Part shown: in pieces, positions 34,782 to 44,266 of the stretch | How the letters are laid out: every line of letters begins with the position of its first letter | Position numbering within the stretch: the first letter of the stretch is position 1 | Assembly: GCA_028282785.1 (NCBI GenBank) | Contig: JANQHE010000070.1 | Coordinates: 27,024 to 91,023 of the forward strand | Direction: 5' to 3' | DNA length: 64,000 bases | Origin: Bacteroidales bacterium | GTDB lineage: Bacteria > Bacteroidota > Bacteroidia > Bacteroidales > UBA12077 | Translations under genes and position numbers: made by a program | The notes under the pieces: generated by a model | The model's database searches: none | Seen by the model: only the letters and a program-made list of their open reading frames with translations | What the model was told of the DNA's origin: nothing

Positions 34782-35022
34782 GGTTGAAAGTTAAATAGGT
34801 TCGTTAATTCCATGTAAGGACGAAAACATTTATGAAATGTTGTTTACGTACTAATAAAAAATCCATTAACGGTATTTTTGAGTTCGAAACATTTAAAACA
34901 AACCCAATGCCAGTGTATGTAACTGTCTTTAAATCTGAATTTTTAATTGTTTGTGGATAGGTAAGTGTTTCTTAAAAAATGTTCAAAAATGAACTAATGT
35001 GTACGATTGTGCACGGTATCTT

Positions 35023-35598
35023 TTATAATAATTTCTTTCCTATTTTATAAGCATCTCCGACTTTTTTTCCGATTTTCCGATATTCTCTTAAGCCTGAAAC
35101 ATAAATCAATGGATTCACAGCTTCTATGTTAACCGATCCCGCTTTTTGTACATCATTTAATTTATCAGTATCAACGTGAGTTTCTACAATTTCACCTACA
35201 AAATGATTTGTTGTACCAAAAACACCGGAATCTGTTAATTTACACTCAAAGTTTACCGGACATTCTTTAATTATTGGTGACTCGATAATGGTTGAAGGCA
35301 ATTTGGTTAAGCCCGATTTTTCAAATTTTTCTATATTCTTTCCTGAAGTTATTCCGCAAAAATCACTTTCTTCAATAATGTCGATGGATGCAATGTTAAC
35401 AGTGAAGTTTTTATTTGTTTTGATCAACTCACTCGAAAATCCTCTTGTACCTACGGAAATTCCTAAAGTTGGAGGACTGCCCGTAAGCATACTTATCCAG
35501 GCTATAGTTACAATGTTCGCTTTTTCCATATCTCCACACACAATTAATACGGTAGGTAAAGGAAATAGTAACCTTTGAGGTCCAAATGTTGATTTCAT
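35023..35598 (-). CDS. Flavin reductase-like FMN-binding protein
   Basis: 191 residues of the flavin reductase/split-barrel family: LFPLPTVLIVCGDMEKANIV, TIAWISMLTGSPPTLGISVG, FTVNIASIDIIEESDFCGIT, HFVGEIVETHVD, INPL-like VNPLIYVSGLREYRKIGKKV. It should bind FMN and act as NAD(P)H:flavin oxidoreductase or as an electron carrier. The substrate is unknown. It has no signal peptide, so it is cytoplasmic, and no co-directional partner within 200 bp. Confidence 0.88.
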   Translation of the reverse strand: MKSTFGPQRLLFPLPTVLIVCGDMEKANIVTIAWISMLTGSPPTLGISVGTRGFSSELIKTNKNFTVNIASIDIIEESDFCGITSGKNIEKFEKSGLTKLPSTIIESPIIKECPVNFECKLTDSGVFGTTNHFVGEIVETHVDTDKLNDVQKAGSVNIEAVNPLIYVSGLREYRKIGKKVGDAYKIGKKLL

Positions 35599-35670
35599 AA
35601 TAAACTAATTTATAAATTAGATTTTAAAGATAACAAGAAAATTAATTTGAAGCTTTAATATTATGAAGAA

Positions 35671-35751
35671 GAAAAGATTGTATGCTGAGAATATTTTAAC
35701 TATTTATGAACCTAAAATTTCCTTGAGAAGGAAATTACATACAATCTTTTC
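35671..35751. repeat. Nested inverted repeats in an intergenic region
   Basis: Outer arms GAAAAGATTGTATG (35671-35684) and CATACAATCTTTTC (35738-35751) are perfect 14-bp complements. Between them AATTTCCTT (35716-35724) and AAGGAAATT (35728-35736) form a 9-bp hairpin with loop GAG. The rest of the 345-bp gap (35599-35943) shows nothing coding. This may be a small structured RNA or a repeat element. Confidence 0.6.
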
Positions 35752-35943
35752 AAAAATTGAAATTAGATAATACATTGTTGTTTAAAAAATTATTTCAACG
35801 AATTGGCTTAAAATAATTATATAAACCGCATTATTATAAATGATAGGTTCTTGTTTGCTAATTTTTATATTAGAAAGGATATTATATTCTAAAGAAATGT
35901 GTTGGTAGGTTTTATAATGTTGTTTGTGTTTCGTTAGAACGTA

Positions 35944-37173
35944 TTATAAATAGTCCACTGATGATTGTTTTGTTTTAACAAAAGGTTCTACAGCTCGTTC
36001 GTAAATTCCTTGAACATAAGCAATGGCCATGCCATAATTTGTTACGGGAATACCTGCTTCTATTGCAGGTCGTAACCTATTAATTAGTTGTTTTCTTGTT
36101 ATTACACATCCTCCACACTGGACAACCAAAGCGTAATCATTAATGTCTCTGGGTAGCTTATCCAATCCTGCAACAACATCATATTCCAGTTTTTTCCCTG
36201 TAAAATTTGAAATCCATCGCGGTATTTTAACTCTTCCAATGTCATCACAAGAAACATGATGGGTGCACGATTCCAAACTTAAAACACGATCGCCATCTTT
36301 TAATTCTGATATTTTTGGAGTTCCTTTTAAGAAATGTTCAAATTCTCCTTTAAACCTGGCCAGAACAATGCTAAAACTTGTTAAAGGAATATCCTTTGGG
36401 ATTGAGGCATCAGCCTTGGTAAATATCTGACTATCAGTTATTGCCAATACTGGTTTTATTTTAGTTTTTCTTAAGAAAGCATCTACTTCTCTTTCTTTTA
36501 AAACTATGGCAACTGCATCATTATCAAGAATATCTCTTATGGCCTGTACCTGCGGAAGTATAATTCTGCCTGCAGGAGCTTCAATGTCAATTGGTGTTAT
36601 TAGCAAAATAATATCACCGTACGAGATCAAATCACCAACCAATGATGGAGTTTTATATGCTGATTCCGGAATTGTGGTTTTTATTAAGCGAATTAATTTT
36701 TCCAAATTTTCTGCTCTAATAGTATCAAACTCTAAAATGGCAGAATTACTTTGAGAAACAATAAAGGTTCTTGAATTTTCGCTTAAAGGTGCTATGTCAG
36801 ATTTATTATGAACAATAAAGAATGGAGTATCGGTTTTTTTAAACTCATCAATAAGCTGCTTTTCAAAATCACCAAAAGTATTGTGGGTAATAACAAGAAT
36901 TGCCAGATCAACAGTTTTAATCGAAGTTAAGGTTTTATCAATTCTTTTTAATCCTAATTCACCAACATCATCAATACCTGCTGTGTCAATTAATATTACC
37001 GGGCCAAAACCTGTAATCTCAAACGATTTTTTTACAGGATCTGTTGTTGTTCCTGCATGGTCAGAAACAATTGCAATATCTTGCCCGGCAAGACGGTTGA
37101 TTAAAGAACTTTTACCATTGTTTCTTCGGCCGTATATTCCTATATGTGGCTTTGATTCTTTTCCTTTTGCCAT
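35944..37173 (-). CDS. hydF: [FeFe] hydrogenase H-cluster maturation GTPase HydF
   Basis: 409 residues. N-terminal TrmE/Era-like GTPase: P-loop GRRNNGKSS (about 15-23), DHAGTTTDPV (switch), LIDTAGIDD and VHNKSD. A middle domain is followed by the C-terminal Fe-S part with the cluster ligands in ESCTHHVSCDDIG and VVQCGGCVITRKQL (CxH ... CxxC). HydF is the scaffold that carries the two-iron subcluster made by HydE and HydG to apo-hydrogenase. Neither HydE nor HydG nor a hydrogenase is in the window. TACTTTTG upstream (complement of 37225-37232) fits the -7 element. Confidence 0.95.
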   Translation of the reverse strand: MAKGKESKPHIGIYGRRNNGKSSLINRLAGQDIAIVSDHAGTTTDPVKKSFEITGFGPVILIDTAGIDDVGELGLKRIDKTLTSIKTVDLAILVITHNTFGDFEKQLIDEFKKTDTPFFIVHNKSDIAPLSENSRTFIVSQSNSAILEFDTIRAENLEKLIRLIKTTIPESAYKTPSLVGDLISYGDIILLITPIDIEAPAGRIILPQVQAIRDILDNDAVAIVLKEREVDAFLRKTKIKPVLAITDSQIFTKADASIPKDIPLTSFSIVLARFKGEFEHFLKGTPKISELKDGDRVLSLESCTHHVSCDDIGRVKIPRWISNFTGKKLEYDVVAGLDKLPRDINDYALVVQCGGCVITRKQLINRLRPAIEAGIPVTNYGMAIAYVQGIYERAVEPFVKTKQSSVDYL

Positions 37174-37275
37174 ATCGGTTAACTACTTTTAAATATATAA
37201 ACTAATTATAACTAGTTTCTGGTACAAAAGTAAATAAATTGAAAATTTAAATTATTATTAGCTAAGGTAAATGCG

Positions 37276-38748
37276 TTATTGTTTTTCTAAAATTAGTACA
37301 GGATAATCATCTATTTTAATTTTCCATTTGCCGTTATTCTTTAAATTTGATAAAGTTTTATTAAAATCTTCTTTATTTAAAGGATACGTGGGGCTATCCC
37401 GAAGAATAAAAATATAATCTGCATTCCCAATATATGGAAACATTGAAATTTCTTTACGGTAGGCTAGGTGCGGTACTACTTTTTCCGAAGCACACACTTT
37501 TAACTCCGGGTTAATTGTATCTAAATAATGATATACTTTTTTTAAATCATATTTGGATTTATAAAATCTGGAGTCATAAATTTTTTCTTTTGATTTGTCG
37601 TACCATTTAGATTTTCGTGAGTTCATTTTTACAATTGTTGTCATAAATGTTGATACCAGTAGAATAATTGCAAGGTAATTAGAGAATCTTATCCATTTTA
37701 TTTTCCGTAAATCTGCAATTATCAAATACGCCACGAAAGGTAATATAGAAACTATTTCAATAGAGTAAAAAATATTTATACCCCACCTAACGTAATGGTC
37801 ATTAAACATTTTCTGTGCTATAATTGGTATGAAAAGTAGAATATATTTAGGTCTTAAAAAAAGTAAAAAGCCGCCGGATAGTAAAAAAACATAATAAAAT
37901 TCGGCTTTTATTCCATCATAAAGAGGATCTCCTGAATGATTAACAAACAACAGTTTAATTGCTTGTAGCGGATGTTTAAAAATAAACCCTATGGCTTGAG
38001 GAATATTTTCTCCTAAGGAGGAGTAAGCAAATCCCCAATAAGACAAGGAATCATTTTCATAATATGGAACAATTACCTTGTATATTAAAATGAGGTAACT
38101 TAATGAAGCTAAAATGTAAACCCCTGAAAAAGCAACTGATTTCTTGTCTTTATAATAAATAATGATTAGAAAAGCGGAAATAAATATAAACCAGATTGGC
38201 ATATTCTCCCTCGATATAATAATAAATAAAAATGCTATTGTTGAAACCAGGTATTTTTTCTTATCGAAATAATAGAAAAATAAGGGAACAATGCAGGAAG
38301 CAATTGTAGCATCAATATATTCAAACGCTATTGCACTGAAATGCCCCCAAATAAAATGATAGTGAAGAAGGGCTATAATTGCAAGGAGCTTATTTTTAGT
38401 TTTTTCAATAACAATTTTATACGTGTAAATTCCACCAATTATTAGAAAAATATTTTGAATAAACAGTAATGTATATGTATCAAAAATCCAATTAAATAAC
38501 CAATATAGCGGAGATAGAATTATTAATGTAAAAGCAGGGTGTACTTGTAAGTAATTATCTAAAGGAGGATAAAATATAGTATTAGAATTTCCCTGAAAAT
38601 GAGCAAAATCCCAGAAAGCTTGGTTATAAAACCCATAATCTAAAGCATTTGTCCTAAAATAGTAGTGGTTTAAGAAAACCATTAAGGTATAAATACCGAA
38701 AAAAATAATGCTTATTAAAAATATAGGTTGTTTGAGTTGCTTAATCAT
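37276..38748 (-). CDS. DUF2079 membrane protein
   Basis: 490 residues with about ten to eleven membrane segments. It has the DUF2079 beginning: LDYGFYNQAFWDFAHFQGNS, given here in part, and IFYPPLDNYLQVHPAFTLII, with the typical aspartate and histidine in periplasmic loops, as in GT-C glycosyltransferase-like membrane proteins. The C-terminal 90 residues are soluble and end in YPVLILEKQ. It is likely to transfer or move a lipid-linked sugar, which is inference. It overlaps the start-side methyltransferase gene by 8 bp, in a group with a glycosyltransferase. Confidence 0.75.
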   Translation of the reverse strand: MIKQLKQPIFLISIIFFGIYTLMVFLNHYYFRTNALDYGFYNQAFWDFAHFQGNSNTIFYPPLDNYLQVHPAFTLIILSPLYWLFNWIFDTYTLLFIQNIFLIIGGIYTYKIVIEKTKNKLLAIIALLHYHFIWGHFSAIAFEYIDATIASCIVPLFFYYFDKKKYLVSTIAFLFIIISRENMPIWFIFISAFLIIIYYKDKKSVAFSGVYILASLSYLILIYKVIVPYYENDSLSYWGFAYSSLGENIPQAIGFIFKHPLQAIKLLFVNHSGDPLYDGIKAEFYYVFLLSGGFLLFLRPKYILLFIPIIAQKMFNDHYVRWGINIFYSIEIVSILPFVAYLIIADLRKIKWIRFSNYLAIILLVSTFMTTIVKMNSRKSKWYDKSKEKIYDSRFYKSKYDLKKVYHYLDTINPELKVCASEKVVPHLAYRKEISMFPYIGNADYIFILRDSPTYPLNKEDFNKTLSNLKNNGKWKIKIDDYPVLILEKQ

Positions 38749-39637
38749 TTTTATTTGGCCTTTTTATTGCGATTACATTCATAATATCGAAAGTATTTAT
38801 ACTCACGCATAATCTTTCAGGTATCAGATTATAGACATTGTGAGAAATATTTCTTTGTTTTTCTTTATTTAATAAAAACAGAGAATAGTAGATCTGTTTT
38901 AAACTTCGTGATATTGGAGGGTAATTTATTTTTAAAATTTCAAAACCAATATTACTAAGGAGTTGAGACAATGTTTTTTTGGAAAAATAGTGTAAATGGC
39001 TGGGAGGGTGAATCATTCTCCATTTTACACCTTGCATTCTGGGGAGAAACCTTGAGATATCACCCGTTGATATATGTATTCTTCCATTTTCATCAAGTTC
39101 ATTAAAAGCCTTTTGTAAAATTCTACCAGGATACTGAAGGTGCTCTATTACATCCCATAAAAAAATGTCGGAATAGGGTTTGTCTGCCTTATAAAGGTCC
39201 AAATAGTCAATCTTTTTAACATTTAGGTTAAGTTTATTAGAAGCATAATCTATTGGTTCGGCAACGATATCAACACCTAAATACTCAACACGTTTAAATT
39301 CCTTTGTAATTAGTTCTCCGAAAAAACCATAAGCACATCCAATTTCAAGAACATTATTTAAATCCGGAAAGTTGTTTTTACGAATTACTGATTTTATAGT
39401 TTTAAGTTTTTTTTGAAAGTTTTTTTGAATTACCTCTTTATCTTTTTTATAATCCAGGTATTCTTCACCACAAAAATAGTTTTGGGTATAAACGGTTTCT
39501 TTTAAAGTACTACTGGAGATTGATAGGTTATAGGTAATAAATCCGCAATTATCACATTTCTTTAATAAGCTGTTATAGATCTCAATAAAAATATTTGTTC
39601 CACAAACCAAACATTTACTTTTATTTATTTCGGCCAT
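38741..39637 (-). CDS. Class I SAM-dependent methyltransferase with zinc-finger-like N-terminus
   Basis: 298 residues. Residues about 9-35 hold two CxxC pairs (CLVCG and CDNCG), a small metal-binding ribbon. Motif I of the Rossmann fold is VLEIGCAYGFFGELI (about 108-122), followed by VEYLGVDIVAEPIDYA and the later IFLWDVIEHLQYPGRIL, in the manner of Methyltransf_23/UbiG-like enzymes. The substrate is unknown; the neighbours (DUF2079, dolichol-phosphate mannosyltransferase-like glycosyltransferase) suggest a polysaccharide or lipid-linked sugar. Confidence 0.8.
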   Translation of the reverse strand: MAEINKSKCLVCGTNIFIEIYNSLLKKCDNCGFITYNLSISSSTLKETVYTQNYFCGEEYLDYKKDKEVIQKNFQKKLKTIKSVIRKNNFPDLNNVLEIGCAYGFFGELITKEFKRVEYLGVDIVAEPIDYASNKLNLNVKKIDYLDLYKADKPYSDIFLWDVIEHLQYPGRILQKAFNELDENGRIHISTGDISRFLPRMQGVKWRMIHPPSHLHYFSKKTLSQLLSNIGFEILKINYPPISRSLKQIYYSLFLLNKEKQRNISHNVYNLIPERLCVSINTFDIMNVIAIKRPNKND

Positions 39638-39646
39638 GGCACATTA

Positions 39647-40579
39647 TTATTTTAAATTCGACTCATTAATTATGTACTTAGGCCTATTTTTATTTTCAAT
39701 AAAAAGTTTACCAAGATATTCACCAATTATGCCAAGCATAATAAGTTGAATTGCTCCGATAAAAAGTATTGTAAGAATTAAAGAGGTCCATCCGGTAATA
39801 GTTTTCTCAGTAAAAAAGCTGGCATAAATTGCATAAATGCTATAAATAATTGCACAGAATGCCATTATCACTCCAATATAGATGGAGATTTTTAATGGCT
39901 TTGTACTAAACGAGGTAATGCCAATTGCCGCGAAGTGCACCATTCTCTTTAGAGAATAGCTTGATTTGCCTTGCATTCTTTTATTGGCTATGTATTCAAT
40001 TTTTTCTTGTTTAAAACCTATCCATGAAACTAATCCTCTTAAAAACAAATGCTTCTCAGGCATATTTTTTAATGTTTCTACTACTTTTTTATCAAGGAGG
40101 CGAAAATCTGCAGTCCCTGGTTCAATTTTTGTATCGCTTATAAAATTTAAAACTTTATAGAATAACCTTGATGTTATTTTTTTTAAGAAACCAATATTTT
40201 TATCAATACGTACAGAATTTATTATTTGGAATCCTTCTTCCCATTTGGAAATCATCTTTGGGATCAATTCAGGTGGATGTTGTAAGTCAGCATCCATTGA
40301 AATTACACAAACTCCGTTAGCCAGGTCCAATCCAGCACTTAATGCATTTTGATGGCCAAAATTCCTAGAAAAGGATATATATTTTACAAAGTTAGAATTT
40401 TCAGACAATATTTTTATTTTATCAAGTGTTTCATCACTACTTCCATCATCAATATAAATAAGTTCTAACTGATATAATTTCGTAGGAAAGAAACTTAGTA
40501 TTTCACTGTATAATTGTTCTATATTTAATTGCTCATTATGGCAAGGTACAATTATAGATATTAGTTTTTTTTTGTCCAT
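39647..40579 (-). CDS. Family 2 glycosyltransferase, DPM1/GtrB-like
   Basis: 310 residues from the ATG at 40579, which leaves a 10-bp gap after the aspartase gene; an upstream in-frame start (40600) overlaps that gene. GT-A fold: ISIIVPCHNEQLNIEQLYSE, LELIYIDDGSSDETL, VISMDADLQHPPE (Asp-x-Asp), and LVSWIGFKQEKIEYI. Two membrane segments at the C-terminus (about 225-245 and 260-285) are typical of GtrB/ArnC-like enzymes that load a sugar on undecaprenyl phosphate. With the DUF2079 protein and methyltransferase it probably forms a glycan-modifying group. Confidence 0.88.
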   Translation of the reverse strand: MDKKKLISIIVPCHNEQLNIEQLYSEILSFFPTKLYQLELIYIDDGSSDETLDKIKILSENSNFVKYISFSRNFGHQNALSAGLDLANGVCVISMDADLQHPPELIPKMISKWEEGFQIINSVRIDKNIGFLKKITSRLFYKVLNFISDTKIEPGTADFRLLDKKVVETLKNMPEKHLFLRGLVSWIGFKQEKIEYIANKRMQGKSSYSLKRMVHFAAIGITSFSTKPLKISIYIGVIMAFCAIIYSIYAIYASFFTEKTITGWTSLILTILFIGAIQLIMLGIIGEYLGKLFIENKNRPKYIINESNLK

Positions 40580-40589
40580 TTGGAAATGT

Positions 40590-42035
40590 TTACTTAACAA
40601 TATCCTTTAACGTAAATCCTAGTTTTAAAAGGTTTTCCGGAGCAAGAATTTTTTCAAGCCTATCAGGTTCAATTAGTTTTAATTTACTATTTACCCTGAA
40701 TATATCTTTTTTAGTTTTCTTCATTTCTTTAGCCAGTTTGGCTGCATTATTATACCCAATGTAAGGACTTAAGGCAGTTGTAATGGCTGGACTGTGATAT
40801 AATTTATCTTCAGCAATGTCACTATTTATTTCCAGTCCTTTGAATAGATTCTCTTTTAAGGTTTTATTTACTGCGATAAGTAATTTAATACTATCTAAGA
40901 GGGCATGTCCAATAACAGGTAAGTATGCATTTAAATCAAGGCAGCCTTGTGCACTAAGTGAAGTAATTAACGCATCATTTGCATATACTTTATGAGCAAC
41001 ACTTATAACAAATTCGGGAATTACCGGATTAACCTTTCCCGGCATAATTGAACTTCCAACTTGTTTTTGGGGAATGCTTATGTCATTCTTACCAACAACA
41101 TCAGATGCAAGTAATCGCAGATCAGAAATCATTTTTTCAAGGTTTACCGCATGTGATTTTAAGATTGCGTGAACTTCAACAAGCGAATCCATATTGTTCG
41201 TTGCATCAGACAGGTTTTCACTTCTTGTAATTGGTAAATTCGTTAATCGTTGCAGGGTAGAAACTACTTCCATTATAAAATATCGTGGTACGGAAATTCC
41301 GGTTCCAATAGCACTGCCTCCCAGGTTAACCACTTTAATTCTTTCAAAACATTTGGATACCCGCCACCAGTCCCGAGATAACGCTTCGTTATAAGTACTA
41401 AAAAGCATAGCATAGGAGGAAGGAACAGCTTCTTGCATTTGGGTATAACCAATTCTTAATTTATTCCTGTATTTATTTTCGATAGCCTCAATATCAAATC
41501 GAAGATCATTAATTTTTTCTTCTAACTCGACCAAAAGTTTTATAGCGGCAACCTTAAGCGAAGTTGGAATTACATCATTCGTTGATTGATAAATGTTTGC
41601 ATGCTCTATAGGATCAATAATGTTATATTCTCCCGGATTGTGATCATTTTTTATAAGAGATTCATTGGCGATAATCTCATTTATATTCATATTTATGCTT
41701 GTGCCAGCTCCACCTTGAACTGCGGGTACAATAAAATGATTAAAGAATTTTCCTTCAGCAACTTCTTCAGCAGATTCAATTAATGCTGTAATTATTGATT
41801 TATCAAAAAGATTTACAGGAAGATCATTTTCAGCTTGTTTTTCCAATATCGCAGATTTAAAACTATCATAAGTTAGATAGCAGGCTAACTTTGTTAGACC
41901 AATCGCTTTATACCATTCAATATGAAAAGGAGTGCAGTCCGGGAAATTCTCTCTTGCCCGTAAAGAATGTATACCGTATAATGCATTTTTATTTATCTGC
42001 ATTTCTCCTAAAAAATCCCTTTCAACTCTTCCCAT
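40590..42035 (-). CDS. aspA: Aspartate ammonia-lyase (aspartase/fumarase superfamily)
   Basis: 481 residues. It releases ammonia from L-aspartate to give fumarate. The superfamily signature GSSIMPGKVNPV is present (about residue 320), and the N-terminus (ERDFLGEMQINKNALYGIHS) and QSTNDVIPTSLKVAA, GGSAIGTG match the aspartase branch. Fumarase C is the alternative; the start IPKNALYGI-like region and overall length favour aspartase. The fumarate made could serve in anaerobic respiration. It is the first gene of the minus-strand group with the glycosyltransferase downstream, 10 bp away. Confidence 0.88.
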   Translation of the reverse strand: MGRVERDFLGEMQINKNALYGIHSLRARENFPDCTPFHIEWYKAIGLTKLACYLTYDSFKSAILEKQAENDLPVNLFDKSIITALIESAEEVAEGKFFNHFIVPAVQGGAGTSINMNINEIIANESLIKNDHNPGEYNIIDPIEHANIYQSTNDVIPTSLKVAAIKLLVELEEKINDLRFDIEAIENKYRNKLRIGYTQMQEAVPSSYAMLFSTYNEALSRDWWRVSKCFERIKVVNLGGSAIGTGISVPRYFIMEVVSTLQRLTNLPITRSENLSDATNNMDSLVEVHAILKSHAVNLEKMISDLRLLASDVVGKNDISIPQKQVGSSIMPGKVNPVIPEFVISVAHKVYANDALITSLSAQGCLDLNAYLPVIGHALLDSIKLLIAVNKTLKENLFKGLEINSDIAEDKLYHSPAITTALSPYIGYNNAAKLAKEMKKTKKDIFRVNSKLKLIEPDRLEKILAPENLLKLGFTLKDIVK

Positions 42036-42079
42036 TTTGTATTTTTTATTTCTTCAAACTTTAATTTTAATTCGAAATT

Positions 42080-43246
42080 TTATTTTGATATTGGTTGAGC
42101 GTAAGCAATAACATCCTTGCCGGTAACTTCTTTATCACAAAGTATAATTAACCTTTCAAGCACATTTCTAAATTCTCTGATATTTCCGGTCCAGTTTATT
42201 TTCTTTAATTCCTCAATGGCATCTTCTTTAATATCCAATTTAGGCACACCATAATCTGTACAAATCATTTGGTTAAAATGATCTGCCAATAACGGAATAT
42301 CATCTTTTCTATCATTTAATCCGGGAACAGAAATCAATATAACGCTTAATCTATGATAGAGGTCTTCTCTGAAATTGGATTTTTCTATTTCTTCTTTAAG
42401 GTTTTTGTTTGTTGCGGCTATAATTCGAACATCAACATGAATATCTTTATCACTACCAACACGAGAGACCTTTTTTTCTTCCAGGGCTTTTAGAACTTTG
42501 GCCTGTGCATTTAAGCTCATATCTCCAATTTCGTCCAGGAAAATAGTTCCGGTATGAGCCTGTTCGAATTTACCTTTACGTTGTTTGTGTGCAGAGGTAA
42601 AAGCTCCTTTTTCATGGCCAAATAATTCGCTCTCAATTAGCTCGGATGGAATAGCCGCACAGTTTACTTCAACGAAAGGAAAGTCTGCTCTTTCACTTTT
42701 TTCGTGTAACCAACGAGCTACCAATTCTTTCCCGGATCCATTCGGACCCGTAATTAATACACGGGCGTCAGTTGGAGCAACCTTTTCTATCATGTTTTTT
42801 ACCTGAACGATTGGCTCAGATTCTCCAACTATATCATATGTTTTTGTTACCTGGCGTTTTAAAGTTTTTGTCTCTTTAATCAATGAAGTTCTATCCATTG
42901 CATTACGTATAGTAACTAACAACCGATTTAGATCCAGAGGTTTTTCTATAAAATCGTAGGCGCCTTTTTTAATAGATTCCACAGCAGTATCAATATTTCC
43001 ATGACCTGATATCATTATTACAGGAACATCTGTTGCAACACCGAAGATATCTTCCAATACCTCAATACCATCTTTCTTTGGCATTTTTATATCCAACAAT
43101 ACAATATCATATTTATTATTTTTGAATTGTTCTAATCCTTCTTCACCATCTGCTGCAAGATCAACTTTATGATCTTCATATTCCAGAATTTCTTTGAGGG
43201 TATCGCGAATGCTTTTTTCGTCGTCGATAACTAATATTTTAGCCAT
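42080..43246 (-). CDS. Sigma-54-dependent response regulator lacking the DNA-binding domain
   Basis: 388 residues. Receiver domain (1-120) with phosphoacceptor Asp in IVLLDIKMPKKDG (about Asp52) and the lysine in FIEKPLDL. AAA+ domain (about 140-375): Walker A GPNGSGKE, loop GAFTSA (normally GAFTGA), Walker B GTIFLDEIGDM, and WTGNIREFRNVLERL. It ends at about residue 388 (VIAYAQPISK) without the C-terminal Fis-type helix-turn-helix of NtrC. It could work as an activator that does not bind DNA itself, or the family may simply be short in this phylum. It is 11 bp downstream of ppx. Confidence 0.88.
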   Translation of the reverse strand: MAKILVIDDEKSIRDTLKEILEYEDHKVDLAADGEEGLEQFKNNKYDIVLLDIKMPKKDGIEVLEDIFGVATDVPVIMISGHGNIDTAVESIKKGAYDFIEKPLDLNRLLVTIRNAMDRTSLIKETKTLKRQVTKTYDIVGESEPIVQVKNMIEKVAPTDARVLITGPNGSGKELVARWLHEKSERADFPFVEVNCAAIPSELIESELFGHEKGAFTSAHKQRKGKFEQAHTGTIFLDEIGDMSLNAQAKVLKALEEKKVSRVGSDKDIHVDVRIIAATNKNLKEEIEKSNFREDLYHRLSVILISVPGLNDRKDDIPLLADHFNQMICTDYGVPKLDIKEDAIEELKKINWTGNIREFRNVLERLIILCDKEVTGKDVIAYAQPISK

Positions 43247-43257
43247 AGAGTTATTAT

Positions 43258-44187
43258 TTAACTGTTTAATATTTTATCAACCATTCCTTCTTTAATAGCA
43301 AAGGAAGATTGAGTTAGTGATTTCAATTTAAATTTCTTGATGATAAAATTAACAAAAATACTTGCCAGAACAATCATTTCAATTCTTACCGGTTCCAAAC
43401 CTTTCATATTTTCTCTTTCATTAACGGTTGATTTTATAAGTTCAACATGAAGTTTCTCGTAATCGCCTAAGTCGATCGGGTAGGCACTTGTTTTTTTTAC
43501 TTCTTCCGGCACCCCTCCATTTTTTGCAACGATCATGGCACGAAAAGAATCAAAAGTACCGGAACAACCAATTAATTGCTTAGGCTGATATTTTTCAACT
43601 GCTTTATATAAAATGTTAAGTTCGGAATCTATATAATTTTCTACATCTTTAATTTCATCAAGTGTTATTGGATCTGAAGGTTGAAACATATCAAGCAGGC
43701 GAGCCATTCCAAGGTTAAAGCTATGTTTCCAGATTAAACCTTTACTGTTGGCAATTATAAATTCATTGCTACCACCACCAATATCAAGGATAAGGATATT
43801 TTCATTGTTAAAGTTAACAGCCTGTTTCACACCGCGATAGATTAATTCTGCTTCTTCATCGCCTGTGATAATTTGAACGTTTAATCCGAATTTTGATTCT
43901 ATTGTATCTACAAATTCTTTTCCATTTTCGGTGCTTCTTACGCCGGAAGTAGCTGTAACTATTATCTTATTCACATTATAAGAACCAATAGTTTTAAGAT
44001 GATTATCAATTGCATTAATGCCTCGTTCAAATGCCTCAGGTGTAATAAGTTTTTTGTTAATTCCCCCTTTTCCAAGTTTTACGCCTGTCTTGTCTTTAAA
44101 AATGGCTTTGTATTGATTATTTTCTTTTGTTTCAACTATAAGCAAATTAAAGGTATTTGTACCCATATCGATAATGGCAATTCTCAT
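43258..44187 (-). CDS. ppx: Exopolyphosphatase/guanosine pentaphosphatase family protein
   Basis: 309 residues, the short Ppx/GppA type without a C-terminal HD domain. Sugar-kinase/Hsp70-like fold: IIDMGTNTFNLLIVE (about 4-18), ATSGVRSTENGKEF, ILDIGGGSNEFIIAN (about 133-147), SFNLGMARL and SSFAIKEGMVDKI at the end. It should remove phosphate from polyphosphate or pppGpp. It is followed by the response regulator gene after 11 bp, so they may be one transcript. Confidence 0.9.
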   Translation of the reverse strand: MRIAIIDMGTNTFNLLIVETKENNQYKAIFKDKTGVKLGKGGINKKLITPEAFERGINAIDNHLKTIGSYNVNKIIVTATSGVRSTENGKEFVDTIESKFGLNVQIITGDEEAELIYRGVKQAVNFNNENILILDIGGGSNEFIIANSKGLIWKHSFNLGMARLLDMFQPSDPITLDEIKDVENYIDSELNILYKAVEKYQPKQLIGCSGTFDSFRAMIVAKNGGVPEEVKKTSAYPIDLGDYEKLHVELIKSTVNERENMKGLEPVRIEMIVLASIFVNFIIKKFKLKSLTQSSFAIKEGMVDKILNS

Positions 44188-44205
44188 GGCAATTGATTTA
44201 AATAA

Positions 44206-44236
44206 AAAACTATCTGCTAAATAAACAGATAGTTTT
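44206..44236. terminator. Intrinsic terminator of the ABC exporter genes
   Basis: AAAACTATCTG (44206-44216) and CAGATAGTTTT (44226-44236) form an 11-bp stem with a 9-base loop and A/T runs on both sides. It lies between the ABC permease stop and the ppx start, so it ends the permease transcript. Confidence 0.85.
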
Positions 44237-44266
44237 GAAAAAACGAAGTAAATAATTGAATTTTTC

